64,000 bases of DNA from Enterococcus malodoratus ATCC 43197. Its GTDB lineage: Bacteria > Bacillota > Bacilli > Lactobacillales > Enterococcaceae. Every line of letters begins with the position of its first letter. Position 1 is the first letter of the stretch. Below are positions 8,463 through 16,275 of the stretch, one piece after another. A program made the position numbers and the translations under genes. Under the pieces are notes generated by a model. It was not told where the DNA came from, ran no database searches, and saw nothing but the letters and a program-made list of their open reading frames with translations. Location of the stretch: positions 1-64,000 of the forward strand of contig NZ_KE136482.1 of assembly GCF_000407185.1 (NCBI RefSeq), given 5' to 3'.

Positions 8463-8525
8463 ACTATAAAGCACGATTTAAACAAAGTCAATAAAAATTT
8501 ATCGAAAAACGATAAAAATATATCG
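8463..8525 (-). promoter_or_regulatory. Promoter and TATCG palindrome of the DUF2975-HTH operon
   Basis: On the minus strand TTGACT (8486-8491) and TATAGT (8463-8468) are 17 bases apart. Just upstream lies TATCGAAAAACGATA (8500-8514), a perfect 5-5-5 palindrome, and a further TATCG half site at 8521-8525. The rest of the 8420-8832 gap is AT-rich with no reading frame; an autoregulatory operator is proposed. Confidence 0.6.
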
Positions 8526-8841
8526 AATAGAATGCTATGTTGTCTGTTAATCGATATTTAACTATTTAGGGAGTTATATGAAGAAAATAAAAAACGAATT
8601 GAGGAGATGTTGTTATTTTATGGATAATTATTAAGAATATGAATTTTTTGTGTCTTAGGAAATTTTCATTTAGCAGGAAAAAACGGACAAACTTGCGGTT
8701 CATTCCTTAAATTTTGAAAGAAATCTCACATTCTATTTAAAAAAGATAAAATTACGTAAGCAACTGCAAATAAAAAGGCATATTTTTTAAATCTGCTCTA
8801 TAGTAAGAACGGACAATTTAATAGAGAAAGAAGTGTTCCGG

Positions 8842-10908
8842 ATGAACCGGGTAAAAAAAGCGTTTACCAATCGTTGGCTCATTTTATTGACGGCCAGCGT
8901 ACTGTTTTGGGCAAAGACCATCTTAGCCTATTATGTTGATTTTTCACTAGGTGTAGAAGGGTCCATTCAGTATTTGATCTTATGGATTAATCCGATCGCT
9001 ACGACTTTACTGCTTTTTGGTGTTTTCCTCTACGTCAAAAAATTTAAGCCGGCCTTGATCGTGTTGTTTTTAATGGATCTGCTGAATACCTTGATTCTAT
9101 ATCTGAACGTGATTTTTTATCGGGAATTTACCGATTTTGTGACGATCAAATCGATTTTAGGTTTTTCTAAAGTGTCACAAGGAATTTCAGGCAGCTCTTT
9201 TGCCTTGATGAAAGTTCATGACATTTTTTATTGGGCGGACTTGCTCGTATTTTTAGGAATTTTGATCTACATCATTGCTAAACGTAAAGAAATCACCAGC
9301 AAGCCAGTCAAAAAGACCTTTGCGGTTGCGGTCAGCTGTTTGGCAGCTATGACTTTTTCTGTCAACTTATCATTGAGCGAGGCTAACCGACCTCAACTAT
9401 TGCAACGGACGTTTGACCGTTCTTATATTGTAAAATATTTAGGGCTGGATGCCTTTACCGTTTATGATGGGATAAAAACTGAGCAGACAAATAGTGTCCG
9501 GGCCCATGCTTCAAGTAACGGGCTAACAGATATAATGAAGTACACCAAAGATCATTACGCCGCTGCTGATCCAAGTAAATATGGTATCGCCAAAGGCAAA
9601 AACATCATCGTCATTCATTTGGAAAGCTTCCAACAATTCTTGATCAATATGAAGGTCGATGGACAAGAAGTTACACCGTTTTTAAATAGTCTGGAAAATG
9701 ACAATAAACAAACCTTAGCCTTCGATAATTTCTTCCATGAAGTCGGTCAAGGAAAGACGAGCGATGCGGAAAATATGCTGGAAACCAGTACCTTTGGTTT
9801 GCCTCAAGGGTCATTGTTTACTCAATTAGGGTCTGATAATACATTCCAGGCAGCACCAGCTATTTTAAACCAAGAAGCCGGCTACAGCAGTGCTGTTTTC
9901 CATGGGAATGTCGGCAGCTTCTGGAATCGTGACCATGTCTACAAAAATTTAGGTTATCAGGATTTCTTCGATCGGTCTTATTTCAACCAATCAGATGAAA
10001 ACTTGGGCTACGGGATCTTAGACAAGGATATGCTGAAGGAAACAGTTGGTCATTTAGAGCATTTGCAACAACCGTTCTATTCAAAATTCTTAACGGTAAC
10101 GAACCACACGCCTTATTTGACGGATGAAAAGAATTTTAATTTCCCATCGTTAAAAACGGGCAACAGTACTGTTGATGATTATGTGCGGACAGCACATTAC
10201 TTGGATGAATCATTGCGCCAATTCTTTGATTATTTAAAAGCTTCCGGCGTTTACCAAAACTCGATCTTCATGATCTATGGCGACCATTTCGGAATTTCCG
10301 ATAGCAACAACAAGGATTTGGCCAAAGCGTTAGGAAAAGATCCAACGACTTGGAGTAAATTTAACGATGCGCAAATGCAGCGTGTTCCATTGATGTTCCA
10401 TATTCCTGGCTATACAAATGGCGGAATCCAACATCAATACGGCGGTGAGATCGATGTCTTGCCAACTTTGCTGCACTTGATGGGCATTGATAATAAAAAA
10501 TATATTCAATTTGGTACAGATCTGTTTTCACCACAGCATGATCAAACCGTCGCGTTCCGCAATGGCGACTTTGTTTCACCAAATTATACGGAATTAGGCG
10601 GCGAGACCTATGACAATAAAACAGGTGAGAAAATTGATCCGAAAGCTTTAGGCGTTGCGCCAGAGATTGATAAGGATCAAAAACAAGTCAAGCAAGCATT
10701 GAGTTTGTCTGATAAGCTGAACCAAGAAAATCTTTTGCGTTTCTACACGCCAGAAGGTTTCACACCGGTCGATCCGAAAAATTATGATTATCATAATCTT
10801 GATAAGAAAAATACGGCGATTGAAAAAGAAAAGGGCAATCAGTCAACGAGTATTTACTCGAAAAACGGTAATAAGACAACGGCTGGACTTTACCCGCCAA
10901 TCCAATAG
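8842..10908 (+). CDS. ltaS: Lipoteichoic acid synthase family protein
   Basis: LtaS polymerises glycerolphosphate from phosphatidylglycerol on the outer face of the membrane. Five N-terminal membrane segments (up to about residue 180) are followed by an extracellular sulfatase-like domain. Metal/catalytic features seen are HLESFQ (about 260), the catalytic-threonine motif GQGKTSDAE, FHGNVGSFWNRD and IYGDHFG. Length (688) is slightly longer than classic LtaS. ATG 8842 is chosen over GTG 8833 because AGAAAGAAG is better spaced. It stands alone between terminators; several enterococci carry two LtaS paralogues, so the symbol is provisional. Confidence 0.9.
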   Translation: MNRVKKAFTNRWLILLTASVLFWAKTILAYYVDFSLGVEGSIQYLILWINPIATTLLLFGVFLYVKKFKPALIVLFLMDLLNTLILYLNVIFYREFTDFVTIKSILGFSKVSQGISGSSFALMKVHDIFYWADLLVFLGILIYIIAKRKEITSKPVKKTFAVAVSCLAAMTFSVNLSLSEANRPQLLQRTFDRSYIVKYLGLDAFTVYDGIKTEQTNSVRAHASSNGLTDIMKYTKDHYAAADPSKYGIAKGKNIIVIHLESFQQFLINMKVDGQEVTPFLNSLENDNKQTLAFDNFFHEVGQGKTSDAENMLETSTFGLPQGSLFTQLGSDNTFQAAPAILNQEAGYSSAVFHGNVGSFWNRDHVYKNLGYQDFFDRSYFNQSDENLGYGILDKDMLKETVGHLEHLQQPFYSKFLTVTNHTPYLTDEKNFNFPSLKTGNSTVDDYVRTAHYLDESLRQFFDYLKASGVYQNSIFMIYGDHFGISDSNNKDLAKALGKDPTTWSKFNDAQMQRVPLMFHIPGYTNGGIQHQYGGEIDVLPTLLHLMGIDNKKYIQFGTDLFSPQHDQTVAFRNGDFVSPNYTELGGETYDNKTGEKIDPKALGVAPEIDKDQKQVKQALSLSDKLNQENLLRFYTPEGFTPVDPKNYDYHNLDKKNTAIEKEKGNQSTSIYSKNGNKTTAGLYPPIQ

Positions 10909-10916
10909 TTTTATGT

Positions 10917-10950
10917 AAGAAGTATCCACTCAAAGGATGCTTCTTTTTTT
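10917..10950 (+). terminator. Terminator after ltaS
   Basis: AAGAAGTATCC / GGATGCTTCTT hairpin followed by eight T. Confidence 0.85.
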
Positions 10951-10980
10951 AGGTTAAAATCGGTTCGAGGAACCTGTTGA

Positions 10981-11009
10981 GCAGGTTGGATCCCTACATA
11001 TTCCCGCCC
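10981..11009 (+). pseudogene. Decayed 3' fragment of tRNA-Sec
   Basis: The segment starting GCAGGTTGGATCCCTAC and ending TATTCCCGCC matches the T arm and 3' acceptor strand of the intact tRNA-Sec at 11836 with a few substitutions, and the preceding GAGGAAC resembles its variable arm. The 5' two thirds are missing. It could be the scar of an element that once used the tRNA 3' end as attachment site, or a partial duplication. Confidence 0.6.
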
Positions 11010-11026
11010 CACAAGTTTTTATCAGG

Positions 11027-11146
11027 TCAATGATCCAATAGCTGGCTGATTATTTGGTAAAATAGATGAGAGAGAAGCAATATTGTTAAATCGTAGAAGG
11101 CGTCTTTTAAAAAGCTAGGTGTATTTTCTTTTAAGGTTTTTAACAT
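11027..11146 (-). CDS. Putative 39-residue small protein
   Basis: On the minus strand an ATG at 11146 follows GAAAGGATGATT with good spacing and opens a 39-codon frame beginning MLKTLKENTPSF and containing a hydrophobic stretch LTILLLSHLFY. No homologue is recognised. It lies between the tRNA-Sec fragment and the DUF1622 gene. The 182 bases to the DUF1622 gene contain only a GGCTTCAC/GTGAAGCT hairpin. Support is limited to the ribosome binding site and composition. Confidence 0.35.
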   Translation of the reverse strand: MLKTLKENTPSFLKDAFYDLTILLLSHLFYQIISQLLDH

Positions 11147-11329
11147 AATAATCATCCTTTCAAACTAGTCATGGCTTCACCATAAATAGTGAAGCTTATG
11201 ACCGACTTAAAAGATCCTAAGAAAATGTAAACGTAGATTTGGCAGAAGGAGAGTCAAAATCTATTTGATTCAAAAATGCTTTCGGCTTAATATGGATAGA
11301 GAGAATGAAAAGGAAAAGGTAGGATAGCT

Positions 11330-11683
11330 GTGACTAATTTCGAGAATATTATTCAACATGTTTTTCATCCAATCGTTCTATTATTGGATGTTGTATCGAT
11401 TTCCATTATTGTACTTGGAGCGATTTTTGCGTTTATAAAATTAATTCATCGAGAAGACAAGAAGGATTTTTCGTCCGTTTTGCATAAAAACAGATATATC
11501 AAAGCGTATCTTGGCAGCTACATTTTATTGAGTTTAGAGTTTTTGATCGTGGCGGATATTATTGAATCTATTATCAATCCTACCTTTCAGGACATTATCC
11601 GGTTAGCGCTGATCGTGCTTATTCGAACCATGATTTCTTATTTTTTAAATAAAGAAATCAGCGAGTTTTCTGAAGATCAATAA
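11330..11683 (+). CDS. DUF1622 membrane protein
   Basis: A 117-residue protein with three hydrophobic segments (about 16-38, 60-80 and 87-105) fitting DUF1622, a widespread family of unknown role. It begins with GTG at 11330 after AAGGTAGGA. The gene lies between the decayed and intact tRNA-Sec copies, so it may be cargo of an ancient insertion there, although its base composition does not stand out. Confidence 0.7.
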   Translation: MTNFENIIQHVFHPIVLLLDVVSISIIVLGAIFAFIKLIHREDKKDFSSVLHKNRYIKAYLGSYILLSLEFLIVADIIESIINPTFQDIIRLALIVLIRTMISYFLNKEISEFSEDQ

Positions 11684-11795
11684 ATTATCAGATGAAAACC
11701 AAGCCCGTGTTTACCCTAATAGTTTAGTCATTTTAAAAAAGGAAGGAAGTATTCAAAAGATGGATGTTTCTTTCTTTTTTCTTTGCGATTTGTTA

Positions 11796-11824
11796 TTGAT
11801 TCCCACTTAAAGGAATGGTATGAT
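11796..11824 (+). promoter_or_regulatory. Promoter of tRNA-Sec
   Basis: TTGATT (11796-11801) and TATGAT (11819-11824) with a 17-base spacer; the expected start of transcription is about five bases before the tRNA. Confidence 0.65.
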
Positions 11825-11835
11825 TGTTTTGTTTC

Positions 11836-11932
11836 GGGAGTGGATGGGTTCTGGTGTTCCCTCTGGTCTTCAAAACCAGTATGAGGAGTTAGGAGCTTCT
11901 TGGGTAGGTTCGATTCCTACACATTCCCGCCA
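11836..11932 (+). tRNA. selC: tRNA-Sec (anticodon UCA)
   Basis: A 97-base cloverleaf with an encoded CCA end. The anticodon arm CTGGT-CTTCAAA-ACCAG carries TCA at 11870-11872; the T arm is GTAGG-TTCGATT-CCTAC; the long acceptor pairs GGGAGTG with the 3' strand ending ATTCCC, with G as discriminator base, and there is a long variable arm (GAGGAG/CTTCTT). These are the distinctive features of selenocysteine tRNA, which decodes UGA with SelB. It is transcribed alone. selA about 10 kb away agrees with a working Sec system. Confidence 0.93.
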
Positions 11933-11945
11933 ATATGACGTTAAT

Positions 11946-11997
11946 AGCCAACGAGCTTTGATTTGGATTTTTCTAAGTCGGCGAGTTGGCTTTTTGT
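11946..11997 (+). terminator. Terminator after tRNA-Sec
   Basis: AGCCAAC / GTTGGCT arms separated by a long loop and followed by TTTTTG. Confidence 0.6.
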
Positions 11998-12102
11998 TTC
12001 AATTAAATCTATTGTCTTCATAAAAGAGTGTTTTATTATCTGTAAACGGCGGGTTGTTTTCTTATATAGAATGAAATTACGAAATAGGAGGGATTCTAGA
12101 CA

Positions 12103-12387
12103 ATGCAGGAATATAAATTTGAATCGGAAATTTACGCTTCGGATATTGGAAAAGGCGGTGCGTATATTATTTTTCCTTATGATCTTCGAACAGAGTTTAA
12201 TAAAGGTCGCGTAAAAGTGCAGGCAACCTTTGACGGCATTGACTATCAAGGGAGTATTGTTAATATGGGTGTAAAAAATCAGGATGGCAGTATTTGCTAC
12301 ATTTTAGGAATTCGGAAAGATATCCGCAAAAAGATCAATAAAGATATTGGTGATCGGGTATCTATGGTGGTACGGCCGATTGAATGA
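12103..12387 (+). CDS. DUF1905 domain protein
   Basis: A 94-residue soluble protein with the DUF1905 layout: KFESEIYASDIGKGGAYI, a central FDGIDYQGSIVNMG hairpin and a C-terminal LGIRKDIRKKINKDIGD stretch. AGGAGG lies 11 bases before the ATG at 12103. The family is a small beta barrel of unknown function. It is a single gene. Confidence 0.8.
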   Translation: MQEYKFESEIYASDIGKGGAYIIFPYDLRTEFNKGRVKVQATFDGIDYQGSIVNMGVKNQDGSICYILGIRKDIRKKINKDIGDRVSMVVRPIE

Positions 12388-12500
12388 TTGACGTTAAAGA
12401 AAAATTCGTTTCCACAGTAAAACAAATGGGGTGCGGAATAACTCGTTGATTTTTTGAAGATTTTTTTTACTTTAATGACTAATCGATCATACAACGGAAT

Positions 12501-12529
12501 CCTTTCCTCCTGTATAATAGGAGGAAAGG
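12501..12529. promoter_or_regulatory. Perfect 11-bp inverted repeat around a -10 box
   Basis: CCTTTCCTCCT and AGGAGGAAAGG flank GTATAAT, which supplies a perfect TATAAT -10 (12513-12518). The right arm runs into the AAAGGAGG ribosome binding site of the DUF5648 gene. As the transcript would start within the right arm, the repeat is more likely a protein operator than an RNA hairpin. Confidence 0.5.
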
Positions 12530-12540
12530 AGGCGTTTACA

Positions 12541-13035
12541 ATGAAAAAAAGTTCCGTACTGATCTTTTTGTTGTTTGGTTGCCTGGCTTTATTCGGTTTC
12601 TCGACCAAAGTTTCCGCAGATGTCACTGTCTATCGTCTGTATAACCCTAATTCTGGTGAGCATTTTTACACTACGCAACTGCATGAGAAGGTTAATTGTG
12701 TAAGATCCGGCTGGCATGATGAAGGTGTCGGATGGAAAGCGCCTGAAACAGGGATGCGTGTATTTCGTGTGTATAATCCGAATGCCGGCGATCACCATTA
12801 CACTGTGAATACCCACGAAGTCGCACATTTGAAGAGTTTAGGCTGGTGGGATGAAGGAGAGGCTTTTTATTCTTGCTTTGTAGATTGGCCAAAAGTTAAT
12901 TTGTATCGTCTATATAACCCGAATGCGAAAGCTGGTGCTCATCATTACACACCGCATGCGTATGAACGTGATCAACTTGTTCGAGTGGGCTGGCGTTCAG
13001 AGGGAATTGGATTTTATGCAGCAAGCTTGAAATAG
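12541..13035 (+). CDS. Secreted DUF5648 repeat protein
   Basis: A 164-residue protein with a signal peptide (KKSSVLIFLLFGCLALFG, cleavage near VSA-D at about 23) followed by three repeats of the form YRLYNPNSGEHFYT ... GWHDEGVGW. The repeat is DUF5648, found on many Gram-positive surface and secreted proteins; here nothing else is present. No LPXTG or transmembrane anchor is seen, so it is probably released. Start ATG 12541 follows AAAGGAGGCG; an earlier in-frame codon at 12454 has no ribosome binding site. Confidence 0.82.
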   Translation: MKKSSVLIFLLFGCLALFGFSTKVSADVTVYRLYNPNSGEHFYTTQLHEKVNCVRSGWHDEGVGWKAPETGMRVFRVYNPNAGDHHYTVNTHEVAHLKSLGWWDEGEAFYSCFVDWPKVNLYRLYNPNAKAGAHHYTPHAYERDQLVRVGWRSEGIGFYAASLK

Positions 13036-13141
13036 TTTAGCGGATCAACGGTGAAAGAAGAAGTTCTCCTTAACGTTGATTGTTAAAATGATGCGATTAG
13101 GCGCAGTAGATTTGTTTTTTTAAAGTTATATATGGCTTATG

Positions 13142-13176
13142 AATGCCCAAATCCAAACGGATCAGGGCATTTTTTG
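13142..13176 (+). terminator. Terminator after DUF5648 gene
   Basis: AATGCCC..ATCC / GGAT..GGGCATT hairpin followed by TTTTTG. The 13036-13370 gap otherwise holds an ATCAACG/CGTTGAT inverted repeat near 13045-13080 and a cre site, but no gene. Confidence 0.75.
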
Positions 13177-13334
13177 TGCTGGCTATTTTCGAATGAAAAA
13201 AAATACTCTGAAATAATTGTCAATAAGCAATCGTTTTAGTCTATTTTGATGAATTGAATCGAATTTATTGTTTAAATGAGAATTGTGTGAGAATGATAAA
13301 AAATAACTTAAAAAGAGATGTTTTAAAGGTAAAA

Positions 13335-13348
13335 TGTAATCGGTTACA
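13335..13348. promoter_or_regulatory. cre-like operator upstream of cyclophilin gene
   Basis: TGTAATCGGTTACA fits all fixed positions of the CcpA consensus TGWAANCGNTNWCA and is itself palindromic. It is 23 bases before the start codon, just upstream of TATAAT (13351-13356). Confidence 0.5.
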
Positions 13349-13370
13349 AATATAATCAAGGAGGACTGTT

Positions 13371-14480
13371 ATGAAGCTGAGAAAAGGGTTTGTTCGTTTA
13401 GGTGTGGTGCTTGTTTTAGGGAGCAGCATGCTGGGGTTGGCAAGTGTGGCAGAGGCGAAGAGCAAAGTTCATGATTATTCAAAAGAAGAGACGGTAGACG
13501 AATTGATTGGCCGTCATTGGGATGAGACTGAAATTAAAGAGCAATTTGAGAAATTTTCGAAAAAGCTGACAGACAAAAAAAGCATCAAAAGTGAGATCGT
13601 CAGCGATATCTCGAAAAAGGATCAGAAGAAAATCACTGATTATTTTGACAAGTTTGCTGGGAAGAAAGTAGAGTATGTGTACACCAAATTTGATCAATTT
13701 TACAAAGTAAAAGCGGATGATGATTACAATGATTTGCGGGCAATTCTGGAGTATAAGTTTAAGGTTACTGACAAGAAAAAGGTAACAGAATACAGTGTTC
13801 TATTGAATATGGCACGTCTGGGCGACAAAGACGGTGTGAAGTGGCAGATCTACGATATCCTTTGGAAAGACACGGGAATTGATGTTTCGGATATCGATTT
13901 GAAGCAGCTGGAAAAACCGAGTAAAGGTGAAGAGGTCTGTGTCATGGACACGGATGCGGGAACTATTAAGATGCGTCTATTCCCAGATGAAGCACCCAAA
14001 GCGGTGAAGAATTGGATTCAGCTTTCTAAGGAAGGCTTCTATGATGGAACACCGTTTGCCCGTGTTATCAAAGATTTTGTAATTCAAGGCGGTGCACTCG
14101 ATGGATCTGGCGATGAATCAAAATCAATCTATGACGGCTTCTATGAGGATGAAGTAAATAAAGGTCTGTACAATTTTGACGGAGCGCTATGCCTTGGAAA
14201 TAATGGTCCCCATACGAATGGCAACCAGTTCTATATCGTGCAAAATACGAAGATCGATGAAGAACAATTACCGATTCTGGCTTTACCAGGGAATGTAGAA
14301 GAAAAATATAAAGAAATCGGTGGATTACCGGAATTAGACGGCCGATATACGGTGCTAGGACAGGTTTATGAAGGCATGGATGTCGTGAAGAAAATAACAG
14401 ATCAAGAAACAGACGACGATGACGCACCTGTTTCAGATCCAGTGAAGATTAAAAAGATCACTTTTGAGAAGGTAGAATAA
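13371..14480 (+). CDS. Secreted cyclophilin-type peptidyl-prolyl isomerase
   Basis: A 369-residue protein: signal peptide (to about residue 29, ending VAEA), an N-terminal lysine-rich helical/DUF-like region (about 30-180) and a C-terminal cyclophilin domain (about 188-365). The cyclophilin core FARVIKDFVIQGGALDG and NGNQFYIV are recognisable. No lipobox cysteine follows the signal peptide, so it is probably secreted or loosely wall-bound and helps to fold exported proteins. AAGGAGG precedes the ATG. Gene stands alone between terminators. Confidence 0.88.
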   Translation: MKLRKGFVRLGVVLVLGSSMLGLASVAEAKSKVHDYSKEETVDELIGRHWDETEIKEQFEKFSKKLTDKKSIKSEIVSDISKKDQKKITDYFDKFAGKKVEYVYTKFDQFYKVKADDDYNDLRAILEYKFKVTDKKKVTEYSVLLNMARLGDKDGVKWQIYDILWKDTGIDVSDIDLKQLEKPSKGEEVCVMDTDAGTIKMRLFPDEAPKAVKNWIQLSKEGFYDGTPFARVIKDFVIQGGALDGSGDESKSIYDGFYEDEVNKGLYNFDGALCLGNNGPHTNGNQFYIVQNTKIDEEQLPILALPGNVEEKYKEIGGLPELDGRYTVLGQVYEGMDVVKKITDQETDDDDAPVSDPVKIKKITFEKVE

Positions 14481-14493
14481 ATTTAGAAAAAAT

Positions 14494-14528
14494 AAAACGA
14501 CTTTGGCGTAGTAAGCCAAAGTCGTTTT
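14494..14528. terminator. Bidirectional terminator
   Basis: AAAACGACTTTGG / CCAAAGTCGTTTT hairpin between convergent cyclophilin and ImmA-like genes; left border of the lysis island. Confidence 0.88.
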
Positions 14529-14537
14529 TGCATTCAA

Positions 14538-15005
14538 TTATTCAAAAAAATCGTAAACCCCAATCGTTCCGTCAGCCCGAAAAATGATTCGGTAATTTTT
14601 ATAGGAAAGACCGTCTTCATACATTTTTGCATAGACCTTAACCGCATGCTCAAAGGAATGCTTTGTGATTCCTAAATAATCGGCGCATTCCCAGACATTT
14701 GTGAAGCGTTCTTTGTAGCAGTGGATAATGTCTTGAGGAGTGACGATCAAAGTCGATCCTAAATCACGGGCTTTTTGTTCTTGTTTTCGTTTTTCCTTTG
14801 TATCTTGACTGATGATATCACCTGAACTCGTTAAGTAATGTGCGATTTCCTCAGCAACGGTATCGGTCAACTCTTCAGAGGTTTGACGAGGATTCAAATA
14901 GACATGGTTATCAATATACAATCCTTTTTGGCCATCTGGCATAGAAGGATCGAAAACATAGTTGATTCCTTGAAAATCAGCCATTAATTTTTCTGCTTTA
15001 TCCAT
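14538..15005 (-). CDS. ImmA/IrrE-type metallopeptidase
   Basis: A 155-residue protein with an AEEIAHYL zinc-binding motif (about residues 50-57) of the ExxH form used by phage and ICE ImmA/IrrE proteases, and a C-terminal helical part. Such proteins cleave the neighbouring cI-like repressor after DNA damage. The gene follows the repressor gene by 4 bases on the minus strand, the standard ImmR-ImmA arrangement. Confidence 0.8.
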   Translation of the reverse strand: MDKAEKLMADFQGINYVFDPSMPDGQKGLYIDNHVYLNPRQTSEELTDTVAEEIAHYLTSSGDIISQDTKEKRKQEQKARDLGSTLIVTPQDIIHCYKERFTNVWECADYLGITKHSFEHAVKVYAKMYEDGLSYKNYRIIFRADGTIGVYDFFE

Positions 15006-15009
15006 TCAC

Positions 15010-15336
15010 TCAATCCTTCTTTGCGTGTTTCTGCTTAATAAAGTCAATATAATTCAGAATATCTTCCATTTGTTCTTCAGTCACTTCATCATCAATATGC
15101 GCGGCCACGGTCATCTGTTTGGTCGAAAAAGCATTCTTTTGCGTGCGACCATGTAAATAATCTAAAGAGACATGAAAGAAATCGGCAATTTTATTTTGCG
15201 TTTCTATATCAGGTGTTCGTTTGCCTTGTTCATAGGAGGCATACGTGGTTTTGGCAATCCCTAAATTTTTTGCCATGTCCAACTGGGTAAGGTGAGGTGT
15301 TTTTTTTCTAAGCTTTTTTAATTGTTGTGCAAACAT
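15010..15336 (-). CDS. Phage-type cI-like repressor (HTH_XRE)
   Basis: A 108-residue protein with an N-terminal helix-turn-helix (LTQLDMAKNLGIAKTTYASYEQGKRTP, residues about 16-42) and a short acidic C-terminal helix. Start at 15336 (MFAQQLKKLRK) follows GGGAGTGTTC; upstream in-frame codons to 15417 lie beyond the promoter -10. It should hold the divergent lysis genes silent until the ImmA-like protease removes it. Confidence 0.83.
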   Translation of the reverse strand: MFAQQLKKLRKKTPHLTQLDMAKNLGIAKTTYASYEQGKRTPDIETQNKIADFFHVSLDYLHGRTQKNAFSTKQMTVAAHIDDEVTEEQMEDILNYIDFIKQKHAKKD

Positions 15337-15371
15337 AGGAACACTCCCTTCAGTTTCATAGTAACACGAAT

Positions 15372-15401
15372 AGTATACTAATTTCCATAAAAAACAGACA
15401 A
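15372..15401 (-). promoter_or_regulatory. Promoter of the repressor operon
   Basis: Minus-strand TTGTCT (15396-15401) and TATACT (15372-15377), 18 bases apart. The divergent ArpU-like gene has a TATAAT at 15474-15479, so the 137 bases between form a cI-type switch region. Confidence 0.6.
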
Positions 15402-15554
15402 TATGTCGACAAAACAATTTACAGAGTACGCGAAATGTATTACCATTAATTCATAAAAAAGATTTCGAATACCTATAATAGGGAATTTAGTATTAAAAAT
15501 AATTTCACTATTTCTTGCTAATTCAAGCAGCTGTTATTTTAAGGAGGAGAGCTT

Positions 15555-15944
15555 ATGGAAAAATGGAAGAAAGACTATTTAAAAGGAATTCTGAAAGATT
15601 ACCCTAAGATGGAGGATTACTATTTAGAAAGAAAAGAAAAATTGCTCTTTCATACGAAAGAAACCCAGCAGCATGCGTATGCGAATACGAAAAATAAAAA
15701 ACTATTGATTTCTATTTCTTTAGATCGTCAGCTGATTAATTTGGAACGAAACCGCAAGATCATTTCACTGTGCTTAGACAACGCGACTGCGGAAACCAGA
15801 GAGATCATTGAACTGCTTTACATGAACAACAAACAGAAGGTCAATCTAGACTTGGTGGCTGATCAAATCTATTTAAGCAAACGCCAAGTGATTCGCCTGC
15901 GCGATGCCTTTTTTGAAGAATTAGCGGAACATCTAGGAATTTGA
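15555..15944 (+). CDS. ArpU/RinA-like phage transcription activator
   Basis: A 129-residue basic protein with a C-terminal sigma-70 region 4-like helix-turn-helix (LDLVADQIYLSKRQVIRLRDAFFEELAEHL). Size and composition match late-gene activators of the ArpU/RinA kind, which turn on phage lysis and packaging genes. It is divergent from the repressor and AGGAGGAG precedes the ATG. No direct family match can be proved from sequence reading alone. Confidence 0.65.
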   Translation: MEKWKKDYLKGILKDYPKMEDYYLERKEKLLFHTKETQQHAYANTKNKKLLISISLDRQLINLERNRKIISLCLDNATAETREIIELLYMNNKQKVNLDLVADQIYLSKRQVIRLRDAFFEELAEHLGI

Positions 15945-15966
15945 TGTCTTTTTTTTGGCAACAAAA

Positions 15967-15980
15967 CAAACATACGTTCG
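15967..15980 (+). promoter_or_regulatory. LexA/SOS-like box in lysis island
   Basis: CAAACATACGTTCG matches the Gram-positive SOS box CGAACATATGTTCG at 12 of 14 positions and is followed by TATAGT at 15983-15988. A ribosome binding site and a 14-codon frame (16021-16065, MSKRVLVLSL start) follow. The 15945-16275 gap holds no other gene; the short frame may be the remnant of an SOS-induced gene. Confidence 0.5.
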
Positions 15981-16275
15981 TATATAGTGTAGATAGATCA
16001 AACAGAAAGGAATGAAACGGATGAGTAAACGAGTGCTTGTTTTGAGTTTGGGCGGGAAAACATAAAAATTATGTTTGTGGTGGAGTGAAAGTAGTGTCTT
16101 TGATAGTTCAGAAGGATTTTTGGCAGGTGGTTTTTCTATTTTTGAATGTTTAATGGAGTGTTTTTCAGCGTTGATAGAGAATTACGAAATCATTTATTGG
16201 TTCAAATTGTTCTTCTGAATGTGTTAGAAGGTCAGTAATAAAATAAACGAATAAATTCAGGAAAGCTGGTGAAGC

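Noticed and set aside
16021-16065. A 14-codon gene after the SOS-like box
   Set aside because: Too short to call; may be a leader or truncated remnant and is reported only as a finding.
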